DNA of 64,000 nt, taken from NCBI GenBank assembly GCA_002350615.1, contig DEFD01000027.1:28018-92017 (forward strand). The letters run 5' to 3'. Origin of the DNA: Bacteroidales bacterium UBA2861 (GTDB lineage: Bacteria > Bacteroidota > Bacteroidia > Bacteroidales > UBA932). The notes under the pieces were generated by a model that had not been told where the DNA came from, ran no database searches, and worked only from the letters and a program-made list of their open reading frames with translations. This document shows, piece after piece, positions 16,706 through 26,049 of the stretch (within the stretch, counting starts at the first letter, position 1; each line of letters begins with the position of its first letter). The position numbers and the translations under genes are program-made.

Positions 16706-17647
16706 ATGGATCAGCCCAGGATAGAACGCGTTTTCAGGCTCATGCGGCTTATGACCGGAAACGTATATTTCACGGTCGATGAACTTGCCGAGAAGCTGGA
16801 GACCTCGTACAGGTCCATCTACCGCTATATCGATACCTTCAAGGAACTCGGGTTCGTGGTGGAGAAGATAAACGGGAACATTTATCGCCTGGTGAAAGCG
16901 CCTTCATCCTTCAAGGACCTCAGCAAGCTGGTTTATTTCTCCGACGAGGAGGCCAAGATCCTGTGCAACCTCATCGAAGGCCTTGACAGCACCCACGCCC
17001 TGAAAGCATCCCTCTACAAGAAACTCGCAGCCATCTATGATCTCACGAGCATCAACGAATTCAAAGGCTCCAAGTTCAACGCAGGCTGCATCCAGGCCAT
17101 AAGGAACGCAATGGACGAGAAGAAGAAGGTCATCCTGCGAAACTATGCTTCCTCTAATTCCGGCAAGGTGCGTGACAGGATCGTCGAGCCTTTCTCCTTC
17201 ACCAACAACCATATAGATATCTGGGCCTACGATACGGAAAACAAAGACAACCGCATCTTCAAGATTCCCCGCATCGAATGGGTGGACATCCTGAACGAAA
17301 ACTGGGAACATGAAAGCGAGCATCACCGTAAATCCATCGATGATTTCCGGATGAGCTATGACGGAGAAGGCATTCCGGTAAAGCTTGCGCTCTCCCTGAG
17401 GGCGAAGAACCTCCTGGTGGAGGAGTTCCCTCTCACGGAGGCCGGTGTCCGGAAAGAGGGCGACAGCTGGATCTATGAGGGCCGCGTGGGCCACATGGAA
17501 GGCGTCGGCAGGTTCTGCATAGGGCTTGCCGGAGATGTAAAAGTGCTTGACAGCCCCGAACTGGACAGGTATATCGACGATTTCATAAGAAAGAACTTCT
17601 TCACCTATCAGGACGGGCATACCAAGGCTGCTCCGATGGGAGAATAA
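16706..17647 (+). CDS. WYL-domain transcriptional regulator
   Basis: 313 residues. N-terminal winged helix-turn-helix (FTVDELAEKLETSYRSIYRYI) followed by a WYL sensor region with the characteristic NNHIDIWAYDTENKDNRIFK and IPRIEWVDIL stretch (about 170-200) and a C-terminal WCX-like extension. WYL proteins usually sense nucleotides, nucleic acids or related ligands and regulate transcription. It is divergent from the CDF gene. The next gene (a cyclophilin-like lipoprotein) follows after 13 nt. Target genes are unknown. Confidence 0.85.
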   Translation: MDQPRIERVFRLMRLMTGNVYFTVDELAEKLETSYRSIYRYIDTFKELGFVVEKINGNIYRLVKAPSSFKDLSKLVYFSDEEAKILCNLIEGLDSTHALKASLYKKLAAIYDLTSINEFKGSKFNAGCIQAIRNAMDEKKKVILRNYASSNSGKVRDRIVEPFSFTNNHIDIWAYDTENKDNRIFKIPRIEWVDILNENWEHESEHHRKSIDDFRMSYDGEGIPVKLALSLRAKNLLVEEFPLTEAGVRKEGDSWIYEGRVGHMEGVGRFCIGLAGDVKVLDSPELDRYIDDFIRKNFFTYQDGHTKAAPMGE

Positions 17648-17660
17648 ATGATTTAATGAC

Positions 17661-18116
17661 ATGTATTTCCGCTTTCTGACATCCTTTATTGCCTGTCTCA
17701 GCTTGGCGACAGGCTGCTCCGGCTCATCTTCGGATCCATCTACGCCACCAGTTGACATGTCAAAGATAAGCATTTCCGCCGCCGGTAAATCCATAACGGC
17801 GACCCTTTCCCAGACTGACGCGGCCAAAGCTTTTGCCGAGAAGTTGAAGGATTCCCCTCTCACGATTGAACTGAAAGAATACGGAGGCTTCGAGAAGGTG
17901 GGGCCGCTCGGATTTTCCCTTCCACCCAGCGACGAGTCCATCTCCGGCGTCCCCGGGGACATCTTCCTTTATGCCGAAAACCAGATTACCATCTTCTACG
18001 GCAACAGCAACTGGAGCTATACGCGTCTCGGAAAGGTCGATGGTATGACTCAGAGCGAGCTGAAAGCCTTCCTCGGAACCGGGGACATTACCGTAACAAT
18101 CTCGATCGTACGGTAA
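17661..18116 (+). CDS. Cyclophilin-like fold lipoprotein
   Basis: 151 residues with a lipoprotein signal peptide; lipobox LATGC puts the acylated Cys near residue 20. The mature part (ITATLSQTDAAKAFAEKL, LTIELKEYGGFEKVG, GDIFLYAENQITIFYGNS, GDITVTISI) matches the small cyclophilin-like beta-barrel family (PF18050, found in Bacteroidota and Firmicutes periplasmic proteins). No proline-isomerase activity should be assumed; the function is unknown. It follows the WYL gene by 13 nt and may be on its transcript. Confidence 0.78.
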   Translation: MYFRFLTSFIACLSLATGCSGSSSDPSTPPVDMSKISISAAGKSITATLSQTDAAKAFAEKLKDSPLTIELKEYGGFEKVGPLGFSLPPSDESISGVPGDIFLYAENQITIFYGNSNWSYTRLGKVDGMTQSELKAFLGTGDITVTISIVR

Positions 18117-18141
18117 ATTTGTTTCAGGAGGGATAGCTTGG

Positions 18142-19335
18142 ATGCCCCGCATCATCTTCCATATAGATGTCAATTCCGCGTTCCTCAGTTGGAGCGCGGT
18201 AAAACTTGTCATAGAAGGCCAGCCCGATATCCGACTGGTGCCGTCGGTGGTTTCCGGAGATCCCAGTGACAGGCGGAGCATTATCACAGCGGCGTCCATC
18301 CCTGCGAAGAAACTGGGAATCAAGACCGCCATGCCGGTCTCGATGGCCCTACGCACCTGCCCGGAGCTTGTCATAGTGGGCGGCGACTGGGAGTGGTACA
18401 GGCGCTGCTCCGACGGATTCATAGAAATCTGCCGCTCCTATTCCCCTGTCCTGCAGCAGTTCAGCATCGACGAGTGCTTCATAGACATGAGCTTCCGCTG
18501 TACTCAGGAAAACGCAGTCGCCGTGGCCACGCAGCTTAAGGAGCAGATCAAGGAAACGCTGGGATTCACAGTCAATGTCGGCATCGGGTCCAACAAACTT
18601 CTCGCGAAGATGGCGTCCGATTTCGAGAAGCCGGACAAGGTGCACACCCTCTGGGAGAACGAAGTACCTGAGAAGATGTGGCCGCTGGGAGTAAGGGACC
18701 TGCTTTGGGTAGGAAAGAAAACGGAAGAACGCCTCACCGCCTACGGGATCAACACTATCGGGCAACTTGCCGGGCTGGGCATGGTGACGCTTGCCAATCT
18801 TGTCGGGAAGAAGTTTGCAGAGCAGCTCCACGAGAACGCCAACGGGCGCGACAATTCTCCAGTGGAGACGGAGCGGGGCGAAGCCAAGAGCGTAAGCGCC
18901 GAGAGGACCTTCTCCAAAGATCTCGTAAATCCGAAAGATATAGACCGGGCTCTCTTCAATGTCGCATGCATCGTTTCCCACCGCATCCGCAAACACGGTT
19001 TCCGGGCATCCACGGTGTCCGTATTCGTCAAGTACAAAGACTTTTCAGTGGTTCAGAAACAGTGCCGGACCGAGCGGCCGACAGATGTCACGGCCGTTAT
19101 CCTCAACGAGGCGAGGAAGCTCCTTGCCGAAGCCTGGGACGGTGTCACTCCCATACGGCAGATAGGCCTCGGGGTATGCAAACTCACTCACGAAACCGCC
19201 GTCCAGATGTCCCTCTTCGAGGATCCCAAGCTGGACTACTACCGTGAGTGGGACCGCCACTACGACGATCAGAAATCTAAGAAGGAAGATGCCAGGATAC
19301 TGGCGTACGAAAGCATCAAGGAAGCTGGCTCCTAG
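18142..19335 (+). CDS. dinB: DNA polymerase IV (Y family)
   Basis: 397 residues. Translesion polymerase. The first catalytic segment is FHIDVNSAFLSW and the second SIDECFIDMS with the adjacent Asp/Glu pair. A helix-hairpin-helix thumb region follows (GVRDLLWVGKKTEERLTAYG, then TIGQLAGLG). The little-finger domain includes RTFSKDLVNPKDID, and QMSLFED near the C terminus resembles a beta-clamp binding motif (QxxLF). The region after the stop is the second REP-rich accessory patch. Confidence 0.94.
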   Translation: MPRIIFHIDVNSAFLSWSAVKLVIEGQPDIRLVPSVVSGDPSDRRSIITAASIPAKKLGIKTAMPVSMALRTCPELVIVGGDWEWYRRCSDGFIEICRSYSPVLQQFSIDECFIDMSFRCTQENAVAVATQLKEQIKETLGFTVNVGIGSNKLLAKMASDFEKPDKVHTLWENEVPEKMWPLGVRDLLWVGKKTEERLTAYGINTIGQLAGLGMVTLANLVGKKFAEQLHENANGRDNSPVETERGEAKSVSAERTFSKDLVNPKDIDRALFNVACIVSHRIRKHGFRASTVSVFVKYKDFSVVQKQCRTERPTDVTAVILNEARKLLAEAWDGVTPIRQIGLGVCKLTHETAVQMSLFEDPKLDYYREWDRHYDDQKSKKEDARILAYESIKEAGS

Positions 19336-19360
19336 TATTATTCAGAGAATCTTCGATTTC

Positions 19361-19470
19361 GGGCGAGGTCCGATTATTAGTGCGACACCTCGCTCGGGCT
19401 AATTGCCCCAAGCCTCCTTCTGTGCCAGTTCCAGTGGGCGAGATCCCCACGCCAAAATCGGACCTCGCCC
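19361..19470. repeat. REP-like composite palindrome, GGGCGAGGT family, copy 2
   Basis: A perfect 15-bp inverted repeat GGGCGAGGTCCGATT at 19361-19375 and 19456-19470 encloses two smaller hairpins (19361/19395 and 19436/19470). This looks like the complete 110-bp form; copy 1 at 11910 shares the left arm exactly. Bases 19336-19569 hold no gene. Confidence 0.85.
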
Positions 19471-19569
19471 GGTTATGGCAAATTACCACCGCTTATCTCC
19501 TGCTAAATATTAATCGTATTTCGCCAATTCTGGTCCCCAGCCATCTCTAATGCCTTTTTGAGCCACCAG

Positions 19570-20571
19570 TCACTCTATCAGTTTGATTGTATACCATTGT
19601 ACCACCTGCGAATCATAATCATCTCCATCCGGCGCTTCCCAACTTTTATATTCATCTCTAAATAAATTATTAACCATGAATGTCAAATCGCTGTTAATAA
19701 TCTCAATTAACTCATATTTTTTAAAAAAGTGTCCTGGTATAATATCATCGAAAAGGGAATTAACTCCATATTGTTCATAAAGAATATTTCTAAAAAATGC
19801 TGTAAATCCATGCCCATTAATCATTGGACAGCTGAAAAGAATCCCATTGTTCTTAATCTGAACAACTTTATATTTTAAATCGCCTGGTATTTCTCTCATA
19901 AAACTAATATCCGAGATTCTGGGTCCATTATTAACATAAGAAAGAAGACCATTGCCTGCCTGTGAATATAGTTCGGACAGCCCGTTGTTTGTTGGCGTAA
20001 AGAATCTAGAAGAAACTTCTTTGAAGACTGTTACAAAATTGTTTTTCTCAAATAAATCTTTACTCCACCTCATATCACTACCCTGGAACTTTGCCAGAAT
20101 CCATTCTAACCCATCCTTGTGGTACTCAATAGTATAATCTAAAACACCAGCAAGTTTTTTACTATCATATACAGATAGTTCTTTCTCTAACCAATCAAAA
20201 TTGATTGCGACAAATACACGGTCTTCTTCAAGGCTGTGCAATTTAAAACTCAAAATAATTCTATCCGTCTGATCATATTGCATCAATTGGATAGTTTGAT
20301 ATCGTGTACTACTACAACTGCAGCGCTTAACAAGATACTTGTCCCTTAAGTTCACTATTTCATCTTCACAATAACCGCCACCTCTTCCCCATCGACTTTT
20401 AAGGTCTTCACTATCCATATACTCTTCCCAGTAATAAGTATCAATTCTGTAGGAAAGAGAATGAGAAGTGGGGGCACTTATAGATACATGTTTGTTAATA
20501 CATCCGCCACAGAAGCAGCAAAATACAGAATCGTCAGGAATCATCCTACGACAATAATAACATTTCATCAT
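19570..20571 (-). CDS. Zinc-ribbon hypothetical protein, low GC
   Basis: 333 residues from the MMKCYYC start at 20571 (20 further codons upstream are open but lack a sensible beginning). The N terminus is a zinc ribbon, CYYCRRMIPDDSVFCCFCG, with CxxC pairs. The rest has no domain I recognise: mixed Asp/Tyr-rich segments such as SYRIDTYYWEEYMDSEDL, and a C terminus WYTIKLIE. Base composition is clearly A+T-richer than the flanking dinB, and the gene is bounded by REP-like palindromes on both sides, so it is probably acquired. No partner gene is evident. Confidence 0.6.
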   Translation of the reverse strand: MMKCYYCRRMIPDDSVFCCFCGGCINKHVSISAPTSHSLSYRIDTYYWEEYMDSEDLKSRWGRGGGYCEDEIVNLRDKYLVKRCSCSSTRYQTIQLMQYDQTDRIILSFKLHSLEEDRVFVAINFDWLEKELSVYDSKKLAGVLDYTIEYHKDGLEWILAKFQGSDMRWSKDLFEKNNFVTVFKEVSSRFFTPTNNGLSELYSQAGNGLLSYVNNGPRISDISFMREIPGDLKYKVVQIKNNGILFSCPMINGHGFTAFFRNILYEQYGVNSLFDDIIPGHFFKKYELIEIINSDLTFMVNNLFRDEYKSWEAPDGDDYDSQVVQWYTIKLIE

Positions 20572-20696
20572 GCAAAATAACTGCTGTCCTAAGGAATTAT
20601 ACCAAAAATAACGCAGAGTACCCAAATTCAAACGAGTCCAAGCTTCGCGCGGGGACCGGCAGGTCTTGGCTCAGAATGGAGCGTATCCATTTGCTC

Positions 20697-20731
20697 GGGC
20701 GAGGTGTCGGGACCGAAATCGTACCTCGCCC
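20697..20731. repeat. REP-like hairpin, GGGCGAGGT family, copy 3
   Basis: Arms GGGCGAGGT (20697-20705) and its complement (20723-20731), followed by a run of T's on the plus strand. Confidence 0.8.
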
Positions 20732-20744
20732 GGTTTTTCATATT

Positions 20745-20822
20745 TTAAGCGACATCCGCTATTAATCTATCTGTTGTCATAGCTCTAAAGTTTCGATGTT
20801 TAATTGCATAGAAATGATAATC
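20745..20822 (-). pseudogene. Duplicated C-terminal fragment of the GNAT gene
   Basis: The last 25 codons (DYHFYAIKH.NFRAMT.D.LIA.VA) match the end of the pseudogene at 11024-11587, with substitutions and a different stop codon. The homology stops abruptly upstream of 20822. It is a second, shorter copy about 9.7 kb away, again next to a GGGCGAGGT palindrome. Confidence 0.75.
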
Positions 20823-20869
20823 ACCGTTCTACCATTTTCCATTAACGAATCTCCTCTCAAGTATTACAA

Positions 20870-21025
20870 TCATCTCCTGAGAGAACATATCACACGTAAT
20901 TTGCAATTTCCCGCAGCCATTTCCCCTTTGAGCAAATCGGGGTATTCAATTATCATTTTCTTCAAGATGCGTTTGCGATTCTGAATCTTGCGAGAAATAT
21001 CAGTATGTTCTGTAAAAGTTACCAT
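20870..21025 (-). CDS. 51-residue ORF, uncertain
   Basis: An ATG at 21025 opens 51 codons (MVTFTEHTDISRKIQNRKR..., KKMIIEYPDLLKGEMAAGN). The composition is protein-like (basic helix then acidic patch), but no family is recognised and the frame breaks just before the GNAT fragment. It may be debris of a once longer gene. Otherwise 20632-21055 holds only repeats and fragments. Confidence 0.25.
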   Translation of the reverse strand: MVTFTEHTDISRKIQNRKRILKKMIIEYPDLLKGEMAAGNCKLRVICSLRR

Positions 21026-21055
21026 AATCAAAGTCGAACTAGCTACAATAAGTGT

Positions 21056-24000
21056 TTATTCTGCAACAGGTCTGACAGATATCCCCCAGAAACGTAAAGT
21101 ATTTTGCATACGAAGAATCGTGGTATACGAATCTTGATAAAACTCGAGGCATATTCCATAACATGGCTTGTCCATATTAAGAGAAGAAGACCAGTAAAAA
21201 CCATATTTACCATATTTTTGAACAGAGGATAAACTATGGTCGTCGCAGAAACCATTAGCTGGTAGGAAGATGCTGTTGCCGTTAGGAGCAGTAACTAGTC
21301 TTCCATTAACATTATTCCTCGAAGTATTGGTCCACCTACACTTTGTTAAGAGTTCTTTCCACTCTTCCTCGGTTGCCATACGCCAATTGCCTCCTAAAGT
21401 CACATGGGCTGCATCATCTTCAAGATCCAGTATTGTTTTGTTGTCAACAGTTCCATAAGAGCTATCCGTGTTGTACTTGGAAAAGGGGCCGGATAAGTCA
21501 GCACCGAATTTATAATAGTTCCAGCCAAAAGTTCCACCTCTTTTGGTCTCACCCCAGGCAAAATAGCCAGTAAGATTACTTGTGGCCCAGTACACACTAA
21601 GACCTAAATCCACTGCTCCTTCCGGGCAGGGATTCTTAATATTAACGGAACAAGAAGAAGAGACATTACTTCCATCATTAGCTTTAACATTGATCGTAGC
21701 AGAGCCTTTTGAAATGCCCATCACCTTACCATTGTTGTCAACAGAAGCTATCTCATCGTCGGTTGACGACCAAGTATACCTTTTCTCATATGCATTTTCC
21801 GGCAATACGGACACTACGGAGATCGTGGCATTCTCACCAACAACCAGAGACAACGATTTTGTATCAAGTTTGATGCTTGTCACATACTGCCTCACCTCGA
21901 CCTCGCAGGTCGTCTTTACGCCACTGCCATCTTGAGCTGCAGCCGTTATCGTCGTAGTCCCAGGGGTCTGTCCGGTTACGACTCCTGACGAAGAAACAGA
22001 AGCGACTGACGTGTTGGAACTTGTCCACGTTATGTTTCTATTATTAGCATCGGATGGTGACACAGTTGCCACAACGGTTTCGATTGCATCAGCTTCTCCT
22101 CTATAAAGGATAATGGATGTCTTATCCAGAGTAATTTCGGACACCAGTCTCTTGACTGTTACAGAACAACTCGCATACTTGCCGCTTCCATCATTTGCAG
22201 TTGATCTGACTGTTGCAGTACCTTTAGAGACAGCTGTCACTTTACCATTATCATCAACCGTAGCCACCGAGGTGTTGCTTGATGTCCATGTCAAAGATTT
22301 GTCGGCTGCATTTGACGGAGATATTGTGGTAGTGAGATTCTGAGACACACCCTCATTCAAACACAACGCGCTCTTGTTAAAGCGAACGCTGGTGACCCTC
22401 TGGGCAACGGTGATTGTGCAAGCGGCTGTTATTTCCTGCCCATGTGTCTTGACCGTAATTGTAGCTGAGCCGTTTCCTTTGGCTGTCACGATACCGTTGC
22501 CATTAACAGTTGCAACCCCAGGATTATTCGAACACCACTCAAGAGTCTTGTCGGTAGCGTCGGCAGGCAGTACTGTAGCTTGAAGGGTCAGAGTGTCTCC
22601 AATGTTATGGAATGAATATTGAGTTTTGTCAAGCGATATGCTCACCACAGGGACGATTGCTGTTGTGAAGGTCTTAACTGTACCGTAATAATACTTACTG
22701 TCCAGTTTCAGATATGCCCTGTACCAATACTGTGTCTTGTGTGACAAACCTGTCAGTATTGCGGAATAAGCGCTTTCTGAATACGTTCCACCTTTAATGT
22801 TATTGTTCAGATTACTTTCGGATGTTCCCCAGTAGAAACCATATGTAATACTGCTGGCATTTACATCGGTAAGGTCCAATTTAGCATTGAGTGTCGCCTG
22901 AGTAGCCTTTACCTCCGTTGCATCGAAAGTCTCGAGCATAGACTGGACTCCCGGAGTGATAAACTCCTTGATTTCACCATATTTGTAACTGCTGGAGTAA
23001 TAGATATAACTCCTGTAATAGTACTTCGTTCCAGGAATCAAGTTGTTAATGTCCACGCTGTAATGGTGTTCAGCATCTATCGCAGATGATGTTACCCTTG
23101 TCGGCGAAGAACAATCCGCATTTTTCGAGTACTCTATTCCGGCGGTAGCAGTGCTGTAATACAAGTCTTTTCTCGCCCTTGCATGAAGAGTGGCACTGAC
23201 CGGCGAGATATTATTAGCCTCCAATGTCTCTGAGAGATCAACTACATGCACCTCACACGCTGAAGACTTACCTCCGTCTTCCGTGGTGACCGTAACAATG
23301 GCTGTCCCGGCTTTTAGAGCAGTGAGGTACAGCGTGGTTGAACTTGGGCTTATCTTCAGGACTGTTTCATCTGAACTCTTCCAGGTCACCGCCTTGTTAC
23401 TCGCTATTGAAGGCCACACCGTAGCCTGCAATCTGGCGGATGAAGATCCTGTTAAGATGGAGAGCTCATTTTTGTCAAGGCTTACGCTATCTACAGCCAC
23501 CCTGCTTGTGTAGAAGGACTTAACCTCACCAAGGTATCTTATACTTCCGTTGGAGCTGAAGCGGACACAGGCGGCGAAGGAATATTGTCTGCCGGAAAGC
23601 AGGTTGTTCAGTACAAGCGAATAATTGCCGTCTTTAAGATTATTACTTGATATGAAGGTCGATGGACTGCTGGTCGCTCCCTCGCTGTAGCAAAAGCCAT
23701 AAGACATATAAGAGTATTTGCAATCCGTAAGGTCGAGGCTTCCGTTCAGGATTGCTCCTGTTGGGCTGACTTCCGTCGCCTCATTCGTTGAAATTAGATC
23801 TGCTACGCTTTTAGTCGTAAAAGTGGTTGTGTCTCCTTGAAATAGCCGCCCATCTATAATTATATAGGGAGAGCACCAGTATGTTGTACTCGGTGTTAGA
23901 TTGATGATATCTGCGTAAAGATCGTATCTGTCATTAACTGGGTCTGTATCCATCAATCTTCCCGATATCTTGCCCGGCAAGAAATCAGGGTTTGAACCAT

Positions 24001-24799
24001 ACCTGAATCCGCAGCCTTCATCAATACCGTCGACGATTAATCCATCTTCACATACAACATCTGACAGATCGATCAGGGAATGCGGTCTTCCGCTAATCGG
24101 GGATATTATTTCAGAGTCAGAGCCTAAGAACATAGACATAACATCCTTCGTTGTGAATGACTTTGTATCGCCATAGGTATTCTGCCCGCCCTGATAGACA
24201 TAACTCCTATAGTAGTAGGTAGTTTCGGGTTCAAGGTCGGTTAGTTGAATACTATAGTAGTACTCCGCCTCGATGTCGGTTGCCTCTATCATCGTGGATG
24301 TTGAAGGAAGTACACCGGAGGATTTAGAGTACATTATTCCCATTTTCAGGTCCGCTGCAGAGGTTTTTCCCAGGTTGGCCTTGCCGGAAAGAACAGCGCT
24401 TATACAAGATATGTGAGTGGCTCCGATTGTAACCGAAGGGTCCAGTTGGGCTTCTACTGTTACTGCACAGGAGGCTGTTTTCCCACCGTCGTGCGTTGTA
24501 ACCGTGACCGTAGCTTTACCCTCTTTCTTCGCCAGAACAAGGCCTTCGTTACTCACGGAAGCAACTGCTTCGTCACTGCTGGACCAGGACACCGCCTGAT
24601 CGTCTGCATCTTCCGGAAGGATAGTGGCACTTAGGGCGAAGGAATCGCCCTCGGTAAGAGTAAGTGTACTCTTATTCAGGGTCACAAGTTTGACCTTGAC
24701 TGAATTCTCTGTCTGTTTGTCTTCGGGTTTGGTGCAGGATGCAAGCAACGCAGCCGCAGCCAATGATACTAAGACTAATCTCCTCATTATCAATATCAT
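21056..24799 (-). CDS. Large surface lipoprotein with six Big_2 and about five Fn3-like domains
   Basis: 1,247 residues from the ATG at 24799, which overlaps the previous stop (ATGA). Lipobox ALLASC near residue 21. Order: Big_2 (about 30-115), three Fn3-like modules ending in TKSFTT, TTFTT and VKSFYT, Big_2, two more Fn3-like modules, then four Big_2 in a row (each with a W[ST]SS[ND]..VA[ST]V pattern and a following G.ATI.V strand). The last 190 residues are a FISUMP/DUF1566-like domain (VDLGLSVYWATSN, WRMATEEEWKEL, FYWSSSL) common at Bacteroidota cell surfaces. Likely an outer-membrane-exposed adhesin or glycan-facing protein; the ligand is unknown. Last gene of a three-gene operon. Confidence 0.85.
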   Translation of the reverse strand: MILIMRRLVLVSLAAAALLASCTKPEDKQTENSVKVKLVTLNKSTLTLTEGDSFALSATILPEDADDQAVSWSSSDEAVASVSNEGLVLAKKEGKATVTVTTHDGGKTASCAVTVEAQLDPSVTIGATHISCISAVLSGKANLGKTSAADLKMGIMYSKSSGVLPSTSTMIEATDIEAEYYYSIQLTDLEPETTYYYRSYVYQGGQNTYGDTKSFTTKDVMSMFLGSDSEIISPISGRPHSLIDLSDVVCEDGLIVDGIDEGCGFRYGSNPDFLPGKISGRLMDTDPVNDRYDLYADIINLTPSTTYWCSPYIIIDGRLFQGDTTTFTTKSVADLISTNEATEVSPTGAILNGSLDLTDCKYSYMSYGFCYSEGATSSPSTFISSNNLKDGNYSLVLNNLLSGRQYSFAACVRFSSNGSIRYLGEVKSFYTSRVAVDSVSLDKNELSILTGSSSARLQATVWPSIASNKAVTWKSSDETVLKISPSSTTLYLTALKAGTAIVTVTTEDGGKSSACEVHVVDLSETLEANNISPVSATLHARARKDLYYSTATAGIEYSKNADCSSPTRVTSSAIDAEHHYSVDINNLIPGTKYYYRSYIYYSSSYKYGEIKEFITPGVQSMLETFDATEVKATQATLNAKLDLTDVNASSITYGFYWGTSESNLNNNIKGGTYSESAYSAILTGLSHKTQYWYRAYLKLDSKYYYGTVKTFTTAIVPVVSISLDKTQYSFHNIGDTLTLQATVLPADATDKTLEWCSNNPGVATVNGNGIVTAKGNGSATITVKTHGQEITAACTITVAQRVTSVRFNKSALCLNEGVSQNLTTTISPSNAADKSLTWTSSNTSVATVDDNGKVTAVSKGTATVRSTANDGSGKYASCSVTVKRLVSEITLDKTSIILYRGEADAIETVVATVSPSDANNRNITWTSSNTSVASVSSSGVVTGQTPGTTTITAAAQDGSGVKTTCEVEVRQYVTSIKLDTKSLSLVVGENATISVVSVLPENAYEKRYTWSSTDDEIASVDNNGKVMGISKGSATINVKANDGSNVSSSCSVNIKNPCPEGAVDLGLSVYWATSNLTGYFAWGETKRGGTFGWNYYKFGADLSGPFSKYNTDSSYGTVDNKTILDLEDDAAHVTLGGNWRMATEEEWKELLTKCRWTNTSRNNVNGRLVTAPNGNSIFLPANGFCDDHSLSSVQKYGKYGFYWSSSLNMDKPCYGICLEFYQDSYTTILRMQNTLRFWGISVRPVAE

Positions 24800-26049
24800 T
24801 TTATGGCTTCTATTTGTTCGGCAAAGGTGTTCCATGCACCTTTGTATGCATCAAGTGCGGTTTCCGGAACAAGGATCCGGCAATTGGCACTGACCTCGAA
24901 AAATGGTTTGGTTCCGATTGGCGTTTCTGACAAGAATGTCACTTCTGAAAGAGGGCAATTGGTAAACGGGCCGTAGCTAAGAGTATAAGTTCCCGACTGC
25001 CTTCCTCCAGCTCCAGGATCCGCCGCGGTAAAAGTCAGGGTTTTATTGCTTCCGACGGATGACAGACTGGCCGGGAAGGATATTTTCCACAGATTGATGT
25101 CGAAGGAGAACTCTTCACTGCCTATCGACTCCAGAGAAGTAAAATACTTCAGTTCATCAAAGGAAAGAAGCGCCGGATTTCCCAATTGCAAGATGCCCGC
25201 ATTCCAATAATCATTAGCATAGTGCATGTTGATCAAACTGATATTCGAAAATACCCCTCCAAGAGATCTGACTGCCGCGGCCTCCTCATACGACAATTCG
25301 CCATCATGGTCTGTATCAAAGTTCCTGATACATATGGCTTTGACATAAGGGTCGGCAAAACTGATATATTCTGCCGCCGAGGTACTTATCGGCAAACTTA
25401 TAGTAGCGCCATCAGACAGTACGAAAACGACGGTTTCTCCTATTCTGCTCACATTGGTGAATACGCTGGAGAGTCCTTCGACAGAGGATGTTTCCGCGCC
25501 ACAAGAGCCAATAAGTTCCCATTGAGAATCGGAAGAATATCGAACATAAATGTTGCCGTTTTCGGAAAAGAATTCAGGAGTCAAGCCATCTATTCCCGCC
25601 GCTTTGACTCTTTTCCCATCTGCAAGCAGCCATTCACCATTAATTGTCCAGCACCATATTCCTGCCTCATCCTGCCTGACACTTACAACCGGGGCAACAG
25701 CATCGACTCCATTACTGCCATCATTCCCATCTTTACCGTCCTTACCGTTTGCACCATCTTTGCCGTCTTCGCCATTGTAGATGCAAATCTCTTTTCCTGA
25801 GACAAAAACAATCTTCCAGCCTTTGTTGTCCGGCATAGAATCAACAGAAGAGATTAAATCGCCTGATTGTTGTGCTTCTATGAGCCGGGATAACTGTTGA
25901 AGCGAGTTGTTGTAATCGTTGAGTTTTTGCTCCAAAGATTCGATTCTGCTTTCTACTGCATCCACTCGGCGGCGAAGTTCAGAATCGTTATATTTAGAGC
26001 AAGCCACTGATGCAAATAACAAGAATATGACGTGGAAGATTCTCATCAT
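24796..26049 (-). CDS. Lipoprotein with coiled coil, collagen-like repeat and EF-hand-like loop
   Basis: 417 residues. Lipobox LLFASVAC (Cys near 17). Residues 22-60 form a coiled coil (RRRVDAVESRIESLEQKLND). Next comes a collagen-like Gly-x-y stretch (GEDGKDGANGKDGKDGNDG, about 95-115) of the DUF4988 type, a stalk that should trimerise. A calcium-loop-like segment DTDHDGELSYEE lies near 248-259, and the C-terminal part has BspA-type leucine-rich features (FTSLESIGSEEFSF, CRILVPETALDAYKGA). It looks like a fibrous trimeric surface protein carrying a BspA-like head. Operon with genes on both sides (ATGA-type overlaps). Confidence 0.82.
   Translation of the reverse strand: MMRIFHVIFLLFASVACSKYNDSELRRRVDAVESRIESLEQKLNDYNNSLQQLSRLIEAQQSGDLISSVDSMPDNKGWKIVFVSGKEICIYNGEDGKDGANGKDGKDGNDGSNGVDAVAPVVSVRQDEAGIWCWTINGEWLLADGKRVKAAGIDGLTPEFFSENGNIYVRYSSDSQWELIGSCGAETSSVEGLSSVFTNVSRIGETVVFVLSDGATISLPISTSAAEYISFADPYVKAICIRNFDTDHDGELSYEEAAAVRSLGGVFSNISLINMHYANDYWNAGILQLGNPALLSFDELKYFTSLESIGSEEFSFDINLWKISFPASLSSVGSNKTLTFTAADPGAGGRQSGTYTLSYGPFTNCPLSEVTFLSETPIGTKPFFEVSANCRILVPETALDAYKGAWNTFAEQIEAIK

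Noticed and set aside
25720..25790. Short tandem repeat as a possible CRISPR or VNTR
   Set aside because: It encodes the Gly-x-y collagen-like triplets of the lipoprotein and is explained by the protein.
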